From Bryobacterales bacterium (GTDB lineage Bacteria > Acidobacteriota > Terriglobia > Bryobacterales > UBA6623): DNA of 64,000 nt. Below, one piece after another: positions 1 to 8,901 of the stretch. The notes beneath the pieces were generated by a model, which saw only the letters and a program-made list of their open reading frames with translations, was not told the origin of the DNA and did not search any database. A program made the position numbers and the translations under genes. The first letter of the stretch is position 1. Each line of letters starts with the position of its first letter. The DNA lies in contig JAPPMB010000064.1 of the NCBI GenBank assembly GCA_028819255.1, forward strand, positions 107,569 through 171,568, read 5' to 3'.

Positions 1-726
1 GTGGTCGGCAAGCCCGTCTTCCTCGAGCCGGTCAAGAACCAGCCCGACCTTCTCGTCCAGGAGACGTACTGCGTCCAGATAGCCGGCCCAGTCGACGCGC
101 GAAATCTCGTCCTGCGGATAGTACTCCGGCGGCGTCACTCCGGTCGGATCCGTGGGTTCGAGCTTGCCCCTGGTGAACCCCCAGACGTCGGGGGGACGGC
201 CGCGGTGCGGCTCGAAGATGTTGACCTGCGCGTAGAACGGCTGCCCCGGCTCCCGGTCCCGCCAGTTCGATCCGTCGAACGGCCGGGCATGCGCGAAATT
301 GAAGTCCGTCTTGTTGCGCCCGCCGAGCCCGCTGTCGTTGTCGTTGACGGTGTAGTAGCCGGCGTCGCGGAAGTGGTCGGTGATCAGCCTCGTCTCGGGC
401 CGCAGTGCGTACCCGTCGCCGCGGTGGCTCCGGTGCGCGTGGGCTCCGATGCTCGTCTGGTACATACCGGTGATCAGGGCGGACCTGGAGGCCGAGCAGA
501 CCGGACCGGTCACGTACGCATTCGTAAAGAGCGCGCCCTCGGCGGCGAGGCGGTCGATGTTGGGCGTGCTGACGTCCTCGCTGCCGTAGCAGGACAGGTC
601 CGGAGACAGGTCGTCCGCGATGATCCAGACAATGTTCCACGGCCGGATGCCGCCGCAGCCGTGGATCCCTGCGACCGCGCCGCTTGCGGCGATGCCGCCC
701 AGAAACTCCCTCCGGGTAGTCGTCAT
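1..726 (-). CDS. Sulfatase (alkaline phosphatase superfamily), 3' end truncated by window edge
   Basis: Own reverse-strand translation from ATG at 726: MTTTRREFLGGIAASGAVAGIHGCGGIRPWNIVWIIADDLSPDLSCYGSEDVSTPNIDRLAAEGALFTNAYVTGPVCSASRSALITGMY. Twin-arginine-like leader, metal-binding DD, CxAxR catalytic motif. Missing from the supplied ORF list because no stop lies in the window. Confidence 0.9.
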   Translation of the reverse strand, partial: MTTTRREFLGGIAASGAVAGIHGCGGIRPWNIVWIIADDLSPDLSCYGSEDVSTPNIDRLAAEGALFTNAYVTGPVCSASRSALITGMYQTSIGAHAHRSHRGDGYALRPETRLITDHFRDAGYYTVNDNDSGLGGRNKTDFNFAHARPFDGSNWRDREPGQPFYAQVNIFEPHRGRPPDVWGFTRGKLEPTDPTGVTPPEYYPQDEISRVDWAGYLDAVRLLDEKVGLVLDRLEEDGLADH

Positions 727-807
727 TACTCCCTCCGAGCCGTTCGGGGGCGATCTGGGCCGGTACTGCGAGGTTGGCGACTCGGTGTTCGGGCTCGGTA
801 CCGCCCC

Positions 808-2217
808 TCAGGGGTTCTGGATATTGTACAGGAAGGTGAATTGCAGCCGGATGTCCTTGCCGAGATACTCGCCCGGCAAGGGCGGAAACGGGTTGGAGGC
901 GCTGATCCCCGCAACCGCCGCCCTGTCCAGCGGAGCCGTGCCGGAACTTCTCGCGATCACCAGCTTGGGAACGCTTCCGTCGCGCGAAACCGAGAACTGG
1001 ATCAGGGTCCTCCCGCGGCTCATCCCGAGGCGGGCGCTCTCGGGGATCACGGCAAGCCAGTTGCGCCGCACCGCGGCCAGCACCTGGGTCAGGTACGGAC
1101 GGAAGTCGACTCCCCGAGGGTCGCTCAGGAGCTCGACCAGGCTTCCGGAATCCGATGGTCCCGGCGGCAGGATGCCGGACGTGGGGATCCCGCCGACCCC
1201 GACCCCGACCGCCTGGCGGGAACCGCCTCCGCGCATCATCTGCTGGATCGCCCCCTCGATCACCTGGTCGGGCCGGGCCGTGAGCTCGAGCGTGCCGAGC
1301 TGCGCCCGGCCCTGCTGGCTGGGCATCGAGGCCTTCGGATTCTCAATCTGCAGCACGGCCCGCTTGCGGGACGGCGCCCTGGGCATCGGGAGCAGCCGCG
1401 GGTCACGGGATCTGGCGAGTTCCGTCCCGCGGCGGAATTGCGCAGGGACGGGGCTCTTGGCGACCGGCGCCTCCGCCTCCTCTTCGGGTTCCTCGGATGC
1501 CTCGGGCTCGTCCAGCGCAGCCAGCTCCTCGGACGGTTCCGGCTCCTCGGGCTCAACAGGCTGCGGCACCTCCGCAGTCTCCTCCGGTTCGGGTTCCGGT
1601 TCAGGTTCCGGGAGCGGCTCGGGACCGGGAGCGGGCTCGACCGGGGGTCGCGGGAGCCCGCGGAAGCCCCCCTCGCCTTCTCCCGGGATCTTGGATTCCC
1701 CGTGGAGAGGCGGCAGGTCGTCCAGGGGCGGCGTGACGAGCGTGATCCGCATCGCGTCCCAGTCGGCCGGCTTGGACATGTCGAGCTCCATCACCGTCGG
1801 GGTCAGCATCAATCCGAACAGCACTGCGTGGAGCAGTAGGGCAGCGGCCCGCGCCTGCCAGGCCCAGGAATGGAAGCGACTCTTCTTCCACTGGACCTCC
1901 AGTGCCAGCGGCGTCAGAAGGTCTGGAGGCCATGTGCCGGTCCCGGGCGATTCCCGATAGCGCCGAACCGGGTCGATCCGCGCCGGGTCAAACTGCGGCC
2001 CCGGCCCGGGCCCCGGAGGAAGTGACAGGCCCTCGGGCTGGCGGGAGCGCTGCCAGGCGAGTCTCTCCGGGAAGTCCCGGACCTGGATCCAGAGCGGCCG
2101 CTTGCTGGGTGGAAGCTCGACCAGGCGGGCTCTGGCTAGACGTCGGCCCAGACTGCGGCCGTAATCCTCAATCAGAACAAGGAGTTCCTCGTGGTCCGGG
2201 TTAGCCAATTCGCCCAC
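808..2217 (-). CDS. TonB-like energy transducer (N-terminal TM, Pro/Glu-rich linker, C-terminal TonB domain)
   Basis: 469-aa ORF; single hydrophobic segment AAALLLHAVLFGLML, EPEPEPEPEE linker, C-terminal region YLTQVLAAVRRNW...IQFSVSRDGSVPKLVIARSSGTAPLDRAAVAGI typical of TonB/TolA-type C-termini. Confidence 0.8.
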   Translation of the reverse strand: MGELANPDHEELLVLIEDYGRSLGRRLARARLVELPPSKRPLWIQVRDFPERLAWQRSRQPEGLSLPPGPGPGPQFDPARIDPVRRYRESPGTGTWPPDLLTPLALEVQWKKSRFHSWAWQARAAALLLHAVLFGLMLTPTVMELDMSKPADWDAMRITLVTPPLDDLPPLHGESKIPGEGEGGFRGLPRPPVEPAPGPEPLPEPEPEPEPEETAEVPQPVEPEEPEPSEELAALDEPEASEEPEEEAEAPVAKSPVPAQFRRGTELARSRDPRLLPMPRAPSRKRAVLQIENPKASMPSQQGRAQLGTLELTARPDQVIEGAIQQMMRGGGSRQAVGVGVGGIPTSGILPPGPSDSGSLVELLSDPRGVDFRPYLTQVLAAVRRNWLAVIPESARLGMSRGRTLIQFSVSRDGSVPKLVIARSSGTAPLDRAAVAGISASNPFPPLPGEYLGKDIRLQFTFLYNIQNP

Positions 2218-3175
2218 TGGCAGCCAAGGTCTTTGCGACCAGCCTCGAGTGCTCGCCGATCGCCTTCCCTATTCTAAGTGCGAGCCCCAGCGCCTCCCGC
2301 GCGTCCCGTCCGCTGACACGGGGCTGCGACCGGTCGCGGACAGAGGCGAGAAAGGAGCTCAGCTGCCGTTGCAGCGGCTCCCCCCGGCCCGCAGGCAGAG
2401 TCCGGAAACGGGGCCGGTTCCTGTCGTCCAGCGTGATCCGCACGCCTGTGCGCCTGACGTAGTCAAGGGAGACGTACTCGCGCGGCTGGAAGAACCGCAG
2501 CTTGCGGATCTTTTCGGTCGAAACCCGGCTGGCGGTCAGGTTCGCCACGCAGCCGTTCTCGAACTGAATGCGGGCGCTTGCGATGTCAGCTTGTCCGGAG
2601 ACGACCGAGAGACCGCTGGCGTCGACCTTGTCGACGTCCGAGTCCACCATGGACCGAACGATGTCGAGATCGTGGATCATCAGGTCCAGCACCACGTCGA
2701 TGTCGAGGCTGCGCGGGCTGAACGGGCTCATCCGGTGCACCTCGAAGAAGAGCGGCAGCGTCGCCGCTTCGGCGGCTGCCTCGACGATGGGATTGAAGCG
2801 CTCCAGGTGTCCGACCTGTAGTATGCGTCCGCCATTCTCGGCCGCCGCGATGAGCTGGTCGGCGGAGTCGAGATCGGGCGCGATGGGCTTCTCCACCAGC
2901 AGGTCCACGCCGCGGTTCAGGAGCGGGTCTCCGACCGGCGCGTGGCAAACCGTCGGGACCGCGAGGCTGGCGGCGCAGACCGAATCGGGCAGTGCTTCGG
3001 CAGCGGGGTACGCTTCGCAGCCGTGCCGGGCGGCGATCTCGCGGGCCCGGTCCAGGTCGCTGTCGACGACCCCGACCAGGTCCGCTTCCGGCAGGGAGGC
3101 GTAGACGCGGGCGTGGTGCTGGCCGAATCTTCCGGCCCCGACCACAGCGACCGGGACGGGCTCGATGCGACTCAC
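2201..3175 (-). CDS. Gfo/Idh/MocA family oxidoreductase
   Basis: 324 aa; Rossmann VAVVGAGRFGQHHARVYASL, EKPIAPDLDSADQLIAAAENGGRILQVGHLERFNP. Confidence 0.9.
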   Translation of the reverse strand: MSRIEPVPVAVVGAGRFGQHHARVYASLPEADLVGVVDSDLDRAREIAARHGCEAYPAAEALPDSVCAASLAVPTVCHAPVGDPLLNRGVDLLVEKPIAPDLDSADQLIAAAENGGRILQVGHLERFNPIVEAAAEAATLPLFFEVHRMSPFSPRSLDIDVVLDLMIHDLDIVRSMVDSDVDKVDASGLSVVSGQADIASARIQFENGCVANLTASRVSTEKIRKLRFFQPREYVSLDYVRRTGVRITLDDRNRPRFRTLPAGRGEPLQRQLSSFLASVRDRSQPRVSGRDAREALGLALRIGKAIGEHSRLVAKTLAASGRIG

Positions 3176-3211
3176 TCTCGTCGGTAGGAGCCGACGACCC
3201 TGCGACCGCGG

Positions 3212-4663
3212 TCAGCGCAGGTCGTACGCCACCATCTCCGTCTGGTTCCGAACCAGGAGCACGCCGTCCGCGATTGCGGGAACGTTCCAGGTCTTGCCGG
3301 GAATGGACTCGAAGCGGACGAGCTCGCGGTACTCGTCCGGCGTGGCCTCGACGAGGGCGAGGTCCCCGTCCTCGCTGATCACGATGAGATGCCCGGACGC
3401 ATAGAGTAGCTGGCCGTAGCGATAGCGCCCCCGCTTCCAGTGGCGCTCCCCGCTTCGCACGTCGACCGCCGCCAGAATGCCCTCGTCGAGTCCGTACACG
3501 ACTCCGTCCACCAGCACCGAAGGGTTGAACTTGTTCTTCATGTTGCGGTTGAACCAGACCTCCTCAACCGAGAAGCGGTCACCGACCGCCGAGATCTGCA
3601 GGAGCGTCGCGCCATGGCCGTAGCCGGAGGAAACGAAGACGTGGTTGTCGTCGACAACCAGCGGCTGGGCGCAATTGGCGTCGTAGCTGGTCTTCCAGGG
3701 TCGGCTCCAAAGCTCGGAACCGTCCTCCAGCGAGGCGCCCACGATCCGCGTGCCGGTCACGAGAAGCAGCTGCCTGCGCCCAGCCAGCGTCGCGACCTGC
3801 GGGGACACGTAGCCGGCCTTGTCGTCGAGTGCCGACCAGAGGATCTCGCCAGTGAGCTCGTCATACGCGAACAGTGACCTGCCGTTGCCTCCGCCGGCGA
3901 TGACCACCACCATGCCGTCCACCAGGAGCGGCGCTCCGGCCATGCCCCAAGTCAGGTTCGACGCTGCGGCGTCCCGCAGGATGTTGCGCTTCCAGACAGG
4001 CGAGCCGTCGCTTGCCGAGAGGCAGGCGAGGTCGCCGTTCGCGCCGAGGGCGTAGACCCGGCCGTCGGACCATGTCGGTGTCGCCCTGGGGCCGTCCCCG
4101 CCCATGGACTCGCTGAACCGGGAGGTCCAGGCATGTTCCCACACCTGCCTGCCGTCCTCCAGCGCGTACGCCGCCACCACCTCGCGGTTGCGGCGCTGTT
4201 CGATCGTGTACACCAGCGAGTCGGCGACCACCATCGAGGCGTAGCCTCCGCCGACCTGCTGGCGCCACAGTTCCGGCGGCCCTTCGGGAGGCCAGTCGAG
4301 TCTCACGGGCGCCTGGTCGTAAATGCCGTTCCTGAGTGGGCCGCGGTAGTCGGTCCAGTAGTTCGCTCCGCCATTGCCGGCAGATGCAGGCGCCGCGGCC
4401 GGCCTCGCCATCGGATGGGAGGAAGCGGCAAGATCCCCCCTTTCAGGGTGAGCCAGGGAAAACGCTTCGCGCGCACGGTCCTCCTCGAGTTCGCGGAACC
4501 GCGACTCGTTGTCGACGTATTCCACGACGGGAAACTTCCCGGATCCGGCGAGGCCCACGCTGGCGCCGGTCCAGTACAGGTACAGGGCGCCCGCGCCCGC
4601 AACGGCCACCAGCGCGCACGCTACCTGCACTACTGTCCGCCACGCCCGGTTCACAAGTGCCAT
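3212..4663 (-). CDS. PQQ-like beta-propeller repeat protein (BamB-like), membrane anchored
   Basis: 483 aa; N-terminal TM, repeated blades such as VYALGANGDLACLSASDGSPVWKRN, LFAYDELTGEILWSALDDKAGYVSP. Confidence 0.85.
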   Translation of the reverse strand: MALVNRAWRTVVQVACALVAVAGAGALYLYWTGASVGLAGSGKFPVVEYVDNESRFRELEEDRAREAFSLAHPERGDLAASSHPMARPAAAPASAGNGGANYWTDYRGPLRNGIYDQAPVRLDWPPEGPPELWRQQVGGGYASMVVADSLVYTIEQRRNREVVAAYALEDGRQVWEHAWTSRFSESMGGDGPRATPTWSDGRVYALGANGDLACLSASDGSPVWKRNILRDAAASNLTWGMAGAPLLVDGMVVVIAGGGNGRSLFAYDELTGEILWSALDDKAGYVSPQVATLAGRRQLLLVTGTRIVGASLEDGSELWSRPWKTSYDANCAQPLVVDDNHVFVSSGYGHGATLLQISAVGDRFSVEEVWFNRNMKNKFNPSVLVDGVVYGLDEGILAAVDVRSGERHWKRGRYRYGQLLYASGHLIVISEDGDLALVEATPDEYRELVRFESIPGKTWNVPAIADGVLLVRNQTEMVAYDLR

Positions 4664-4716
4664 ACGAAATCTGCTCCTTCGAGGGATGGACGGGAGCCCG
4701 ACCCTCAGTCCATAGC

Positions 4717-6372
4717 CTAGCGAACGTAGCGCTGGGCGATCGGGAATCTGCGGCCCATGCCGAACGCCTTCGATGTCACCCGCAGGCCGGGCGCCGCCTG
4801 CTGCCGCTTGTACTCGTTTCGGTCGACCTTTCCGGAGATCCGCCTGACCAAGTCCCGATCCTGCCCCAGTTCGGCGGCGATCTCCGAGACCGACAGGTTT
4901 TCCTCCACGTACAAGCGCAGCACCGGGTCCAGCACCTCATACGGCGGGAGCGAGTCCGAGTCCTTCTGGTCCGGGCGAAGCTCGGCGGACGGCGGCTTCC
5001 TTATCACCGACACGGGTATCGCGTCCGGATGCCTCCGGTTCCCGACCGCGGCCAGTCTGTACGCCAGCGTCTTGGGGACGTCGCTGATCACGGCGAGGCC
5101 GCCGCACATGTCGCCATAGATGGTGCAGTAGCCGACCGCCAGTTCGCTCTTGTTTCCCGTGGTCAGGACCAGCCCGTCGAACTTGTTCGAGAGCGCCATC
5201 AGGATGTTGCCGCGGATTCGGGCCTGCAGGTTCTCCTCGGCGATGTTCGGCTCGGTCCCGACGAAAACGGCGGACAGCTGCTGCTGGAAGGCCCTGAACG
5301 CGGGTTCGATCGGGATGGTCTCGAACGCGATTCCGAGCGCGCTTGCGGTGTGTGCCGCGTCGGTGAGGCTTCCCTCCGACGAATAGGGTCCGGGCATGGC
5401 CACGCCCGTGACGTTCTCCGGCCCGAGCGCCTCTGCCGCGATGACCACCGTCAGCGACGAGTCAATGCCACCGCTCAGGCCGATGATCGCCTTTGCGAAA
5501 CCGCACTTCCTGACGTAGTCGCGTGTTCCGGTGACCAGGGCGTCGTACACCGCCTCCACCTCGTTGGCGTCGGGCCCTGTCCAGTCGGGGCCGTGCCGGT
5601 CTCCCTCGCCGTCCGTTTCCCAATAGACGAGATCCTCCTCGAAGGACCGGGCCCGGGCCCGGACGATCCCGGCCGCGTCGATTGCGAAGCTGGACCCGTC
5701 GAAGACGAGCTGGTCGTTGCCCCCGACCTGGTTGACGAGTGCGGCTGGAACCTGATGCCGCACGGCCGCGGCCTTCAGCATGTCCGCACGAAAGGCCCGC
5801 TTGCCCATGTGGTATGGGGATGCCGAGACGTTGACGAGAAGGTCAATGCCCCGCGAAACCAGCTCCTCCACCGGGTCTCGCGCGTATCTGGACCGCACCC
5901 AGAACTGCTTGTCGTTCCAGGCGTCCTCGCAGATGGTGATGCCGATCCGCCTCCACCCCACGTTCCAGATGCCCGGCTGCCGGCCGGGAGCAAAGTACCG
6001 GGCCTCGTCGAAGACGTCGTAAGTCGGCAGGAGCACCTTGGTCGATCGGTGCTCGATCCGGCCGTTGCGGATGCCGGCCACGCAGTTGGCCGGCCGTCCA
6101 GTGTCCTCGTTCGTCCCGCAGTAGCCGACCGCAAGCGCCATTTCGAGCCCGGCTGTTGAATCGGCGAGATCCCGCAGGCACTCCTCGTTCGCCTCCAGGT
6201 AGCGCGCGGCGTCAACAAGGTCGAGAGGGGGGTAGCCGCTGATCGCGAGTTCCGGAAAGACGGCCAGATCCGCACCCCCGGCCGCGGCGCGCTCGGCGAA
6301 GCGCCGGATCCGGTCGGTGTTCGCTCGCAAGTCTCCGACCGTCGGATTCAGCTGGGCCAGCGCCAGCTTCAT
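4717..6372 (-). CDS. nadE: Glutamine-dependent NAD+ synthetase (nitrilase domain + NAD synthase)
   Basis: 551 aa; MKLALAQLNPTVGDLRANTDRI, ICEDAWND, IIGLSGGIDSSLT P-loop, TGNKSELAVGYCTIYGDMCGGLAVISDVPKT. Confidence 0.96.
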   Translation of the reverse strand: MKLALAQLNPTVGDLRANTDRIRRFAERAAAGGADLAVFPELAISGYPPLDLVDAARYLEANEECLRDLADSTAGLEMALAVGYCGTNEDTGRPANCVAGIRNGRIEHRSTKVLLPTYDVFDEARYFAPGRQPGIWNVGWRRIGITICEDAWNDKQFWVRSRYARDPVEELVSRGIDLLVNVSASPYHMGKRAFRADMLKAAAVRHQVPAALVNQVGGNDQLVFDGSSFAIDAAGIVRARARSFEEDLVYWETDGEGDRHGPDWTGPDANEVEAVYDALVTGTRDYVRKCGFAKAIIGLSGGIDSSLTVVIAAEALGPENVTGVAMPGPYSSEGSLTDAAHTASALGIAFETIPIEPAFRAFQQQLSAVFVGTEPNIAEENLQARIRGNILMALSNKFDGLVLTTGNKSELAVGYCTIYGDMCGGLAVISDVPKTLAYRLAAVGNRRHPDAIPVSVIRKPPSAELRPDQKDSDSLPPYEVLDPVLRLYVEENLSVSEIAAELGQDRDLVRRISGKVDRNEYKRQQAAPGLRVTSKAFGMGRRFPIAQRYVR

Positions 6373-6429
6373 CGCATCGGGTCTGCGAGCCCGGGAGGTG
6401 AGACGAACACCGGCATCCTGGCCCCGGCG

Positions 6430-7443
6430 TTACTGCTGTGGGGTCTGCTCCACCATCATCTCGGTCTCGACCTTGGCCGCCTCGAACCTGCTGGTCTCCG
6501 TGATCCGGACCATGTTCGGGGACGCAGTGTCGTCCGGATTGCCCATGCCCAACTCGAACGTCATCGATACTTCCCTGCTTCCCACCAGCAGCCCGGCGGG
6601 ATCAATCACCGTGGACGCACGCCCCGAGACGGCTGCGCTCACATGATCTTCCGGAAGCATGGTGGTGACCATGCCTTGCGTGGCGGCTTCCTGCAGGGCG
6701 GGGACCGCAACGGTCTCGAACTCGTTCGCCAGCGATTCGGGATCGGTGCTGAAGAGTTGGCGGAGAACCAGAGGGCCGTCCGTTTCCATCTCCGAGGTCG
6801 ACACCGAGTAGACGGCAGCCGAGCCGCCGAGGGGCAGGGGCTGGGCCGCCGCTGACACGCTGATCTCGCCGACTGTGACGGTCGAGCCGATCAGTCCTTC
6901 GTAAAGCGATCCGTAGGCCTCCTCGTCCCGCCGCTGCAGGGCGTCGACGTTGAGCATGCGAGCCATCGTGGCCGCCACCTGCGCCGCGAATCTGCCCTTC
7001 ATGGCCTCCGGCAACTGCCCGTAGCCGGCTATGCCGGTCATCGTGCCGTCCTTGGACAGGTTATAGGTCAGCACCAGGTTCCTGAGCGCGGCGTTGACGG
7101 GGCTGGCGACCTCGCTGCCGTTCCTCGTCAGCGACTGCGACACCACGGTGACCGAGTTCGTGTACCCCTCGTCGGTGCAGGTGACGAGCATCCGGCTCAC
7201 GCGTGTCCGGAGGTCGGTGATCGGATCCTGCCCCGGCATGTCCGTCACCCGCTCGAACGTCTCAGTGATCTCGAACATGGATCCGTCCTCGGGCGCGTAC
7301 GCGAGCTCCACCATGGCCGGAGAAGCTGGAGACGGATCCGTGCCGGTCGTCTGGCTCGGGGAATTGGAAGTCAGCAGCAGTGCCGCCGCCAGGCTGGACA
7401 GGATTGTTCCCGGACGGAAATGGAAGCGTCGCGTCATGCTCAT
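6430..7443 (-). CDS. Hypothetical secreted protein
   Basis: 337 aa with signal peptide-like N-terminus (FRPGTILSSLAAALLLTSNSPSQ); consistent coding frame, no family recognised. Confidence 0.7.
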   Translation of the reverse strand: MSMTRRFHFRPGTILSSLAAALLLTSNSPSQTTGTDPSPASPAMVELAYAPEDGSMFEITETFERVTDMPGQDPITDLRTRVSRMLVTCTDEGYTNSVTVVSQSLTRNGSEVASPVNAALRNLVLTYNLSKDGTMTGIAGYGQLPEAMKGRFAAQVAATMARMLNVDALQRRDEEAYGSLYEGLIGSTVTVGEISVSAAAQPLPLGGSAAVYSVSTSEMETDGPLVLRQLFSTDPESLANEFETVAVPALQEAATQGMVTTMLPEDHVSAAVSGRASTVIDPAGLLVGSREVSMTFELGMGNPDDTASPNMVRITETSRFEAAKVETEMMVEQTPQQ

Positions 7444-7560
7444 CTCGCAGCTTGCTGAAAAGCAAGAGTGCCGGTGGACCGGCAGATTCAGCCTAGCACG
7501 TCCGAGACGGGCAGCGCCTACCGGAGGGGCGGAACCGACAATGCGCTTCCGCGGCAGCCA

Positions 7561-8901
7561 TCAGGGAACGATTTTTCCGTCGTTGAGAGTCAGTCGGAAC
7601 GGGCTGGCCCGCAGGCCGGCGGCAACGCCCTCGAAAGTGAGCATCGTGCCGGACCGCACACCTGTCCGGCGCCGGTTCTCCAGATTGACGACAACCTCTA
7701 CGGATCCGCCTGGCTCGCTGCTGAAGTTGATCGTGCCGGGACGCTCGGGAGGGGTCGCCGAAACAACGTAGAGGCGCATCTTGGGACTCAGCGCGCCATT
7801 GAGGTTGCCCCAGGTCGTGCCGCCTTGGGGGCCGGTCAGAGCCTTCCTCAGATCCTTGAAAGTCCACAGCAGGGGGTTTTCCTTGCGGGACTTCTGTTCG
7901 GCTTCGAAGTCCAGCTGCTGGTCCGACTTGAGCTCGATCCTCTCCGCCGGCAAGGCCGACGCCCCGGCCATCTCCTCGAACCTCGGCCAGTAGACATTGA
8001 AGCTGTTCTCGCCGTAATTCTTCTTCAGCATGTTCTGGACATAGTCCAGGACCTGCGTGCGGCCCTCCGGAGCCATGGCATTCGGCCCGTCGTAGATCGC
8101 CGCCCGAGCGAAGTGGAAGAAGGCAACATCGTACTTTTCGGCATCGTTCTGGCCCAGTATGACCTGGCCCTGCCAGTAGGAGACCTGTCCGCGCGACGGG
8201 TCCAGCTGGAGGACCTTGTTGAACGACGCCTCGGCTTCGGAATTCTGCTTCCTCTGCATCTGGCCCCAGCCGATTGTCAGGTGCGCCGCGACCTCGGCCT
8301 GGCTGCGGGCATTGTCCCACGCGTCCTGGGCCACCGTGTCGGGCTTGGTTCCGAACTGCGTGGGGATCACCCCGAGAAGCTCGTTCGCGGCCTTGATTCC
8401 GTCTCCGATCGTTCCGTCGTCAGCCCGGCCCAGATAGGGAGTGAAGAGGGTAATGGCGTAGTTCGCCGCGAAGTTGCCGGGAACCACGGCAAGCAGCTCC
8501 TTGGCCACGTCAACCGCCTCCGCGGTCTTGCTGGTCTTCTGGTAGCTGTCCAGATAGAACTGCAGCCGTTCCAAGTTGTAGTCGGTTTCCGGGTATTTTT
8601 CCTTCCACTCATCCAAGAGGACGATCTTGCTGGCTGGATTCTGCTCGCCATAGACCTTGGTGATGAGGTCGTACTCAGCCCTGTCCTTGTATTGCTTTTC
8701 CTGGGGGTTAGGAATCGCGACCGCGGCTACCATGAGAAGCAGGCAGAGGGCTAGAGCGGTTCGCGTAGCGTTTCTCAGATTCATTCTGAACTCCGGGAGC
8801 GTCGGTCGACGCATTCTGGGAATCATGGCACAATCCGACACGATTCGCAACGTTCTCATCACGAACCGCACGGTACCTATCTCAGAGCGAGTATAGGACA
8901 A
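7561..8901 (-). CDS. Tetratricopeptide-repeat protein, exported
   Basis: 446-aa ORF; alpha-helical repeats (LTIGWGQMQRKQNSEAEASFNKVLQLDPSRGQVSYWQGQVILGQ); start probably internal, at the MNLRNATRTALALCLLLMVAAVAIP signal peptide. Confidence 0.75.
   Translation of the reverse strand: MSYTRSEIGTVRFVMRTLRIVSDCAMIPRMRRPTLPEFRMNLRNATRTALALCLLLMVAAVAIPNPQEKQYKDRAEYDLITKVYGEQNPASKIVLLDEWKEKYPETDYNLERLQFYLDSYQKTSKTAEAVDVAKELLAVVPGNFAANYAITLFTPYLGRADDGTIGDGIKAANELLGVIPTQFGTKPDTVAQDAWDNARSQAEVAAHLTIGWGQMQRKQNSEAEASFNKVLQLDPSRGQVSYWQGQVILGQNDAEKYDVAFFHFARAAIYDGPNAMAPEGRTQVLDYVQNMLKKNYGENSFNVYWPRFEEMAGASALPAERIELKSDQQLDFEAEQKSRKENPLLWTFKDLRKALTGPQGGTTWGNLNGALSPKMRLYVVSATPPERPGTINFSSEPGGSVEVVVNLENRRRTGVRSGTMLTFEGVAAGLRASPFRLTLNDGKIVP

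Noticed and set aside
1-1839. 612-aa plus-strand ORF
   Set aside because: Antisense shadow of the sulfatase and TonB-like genes; low-complexity Arg/Gly/Pro content, no family signature.
4336-6159. 607-aa plus-strand ORF
   Set aside because: Antisense to nadE and the PQQ-repeat gene; high-GC codon shadow.
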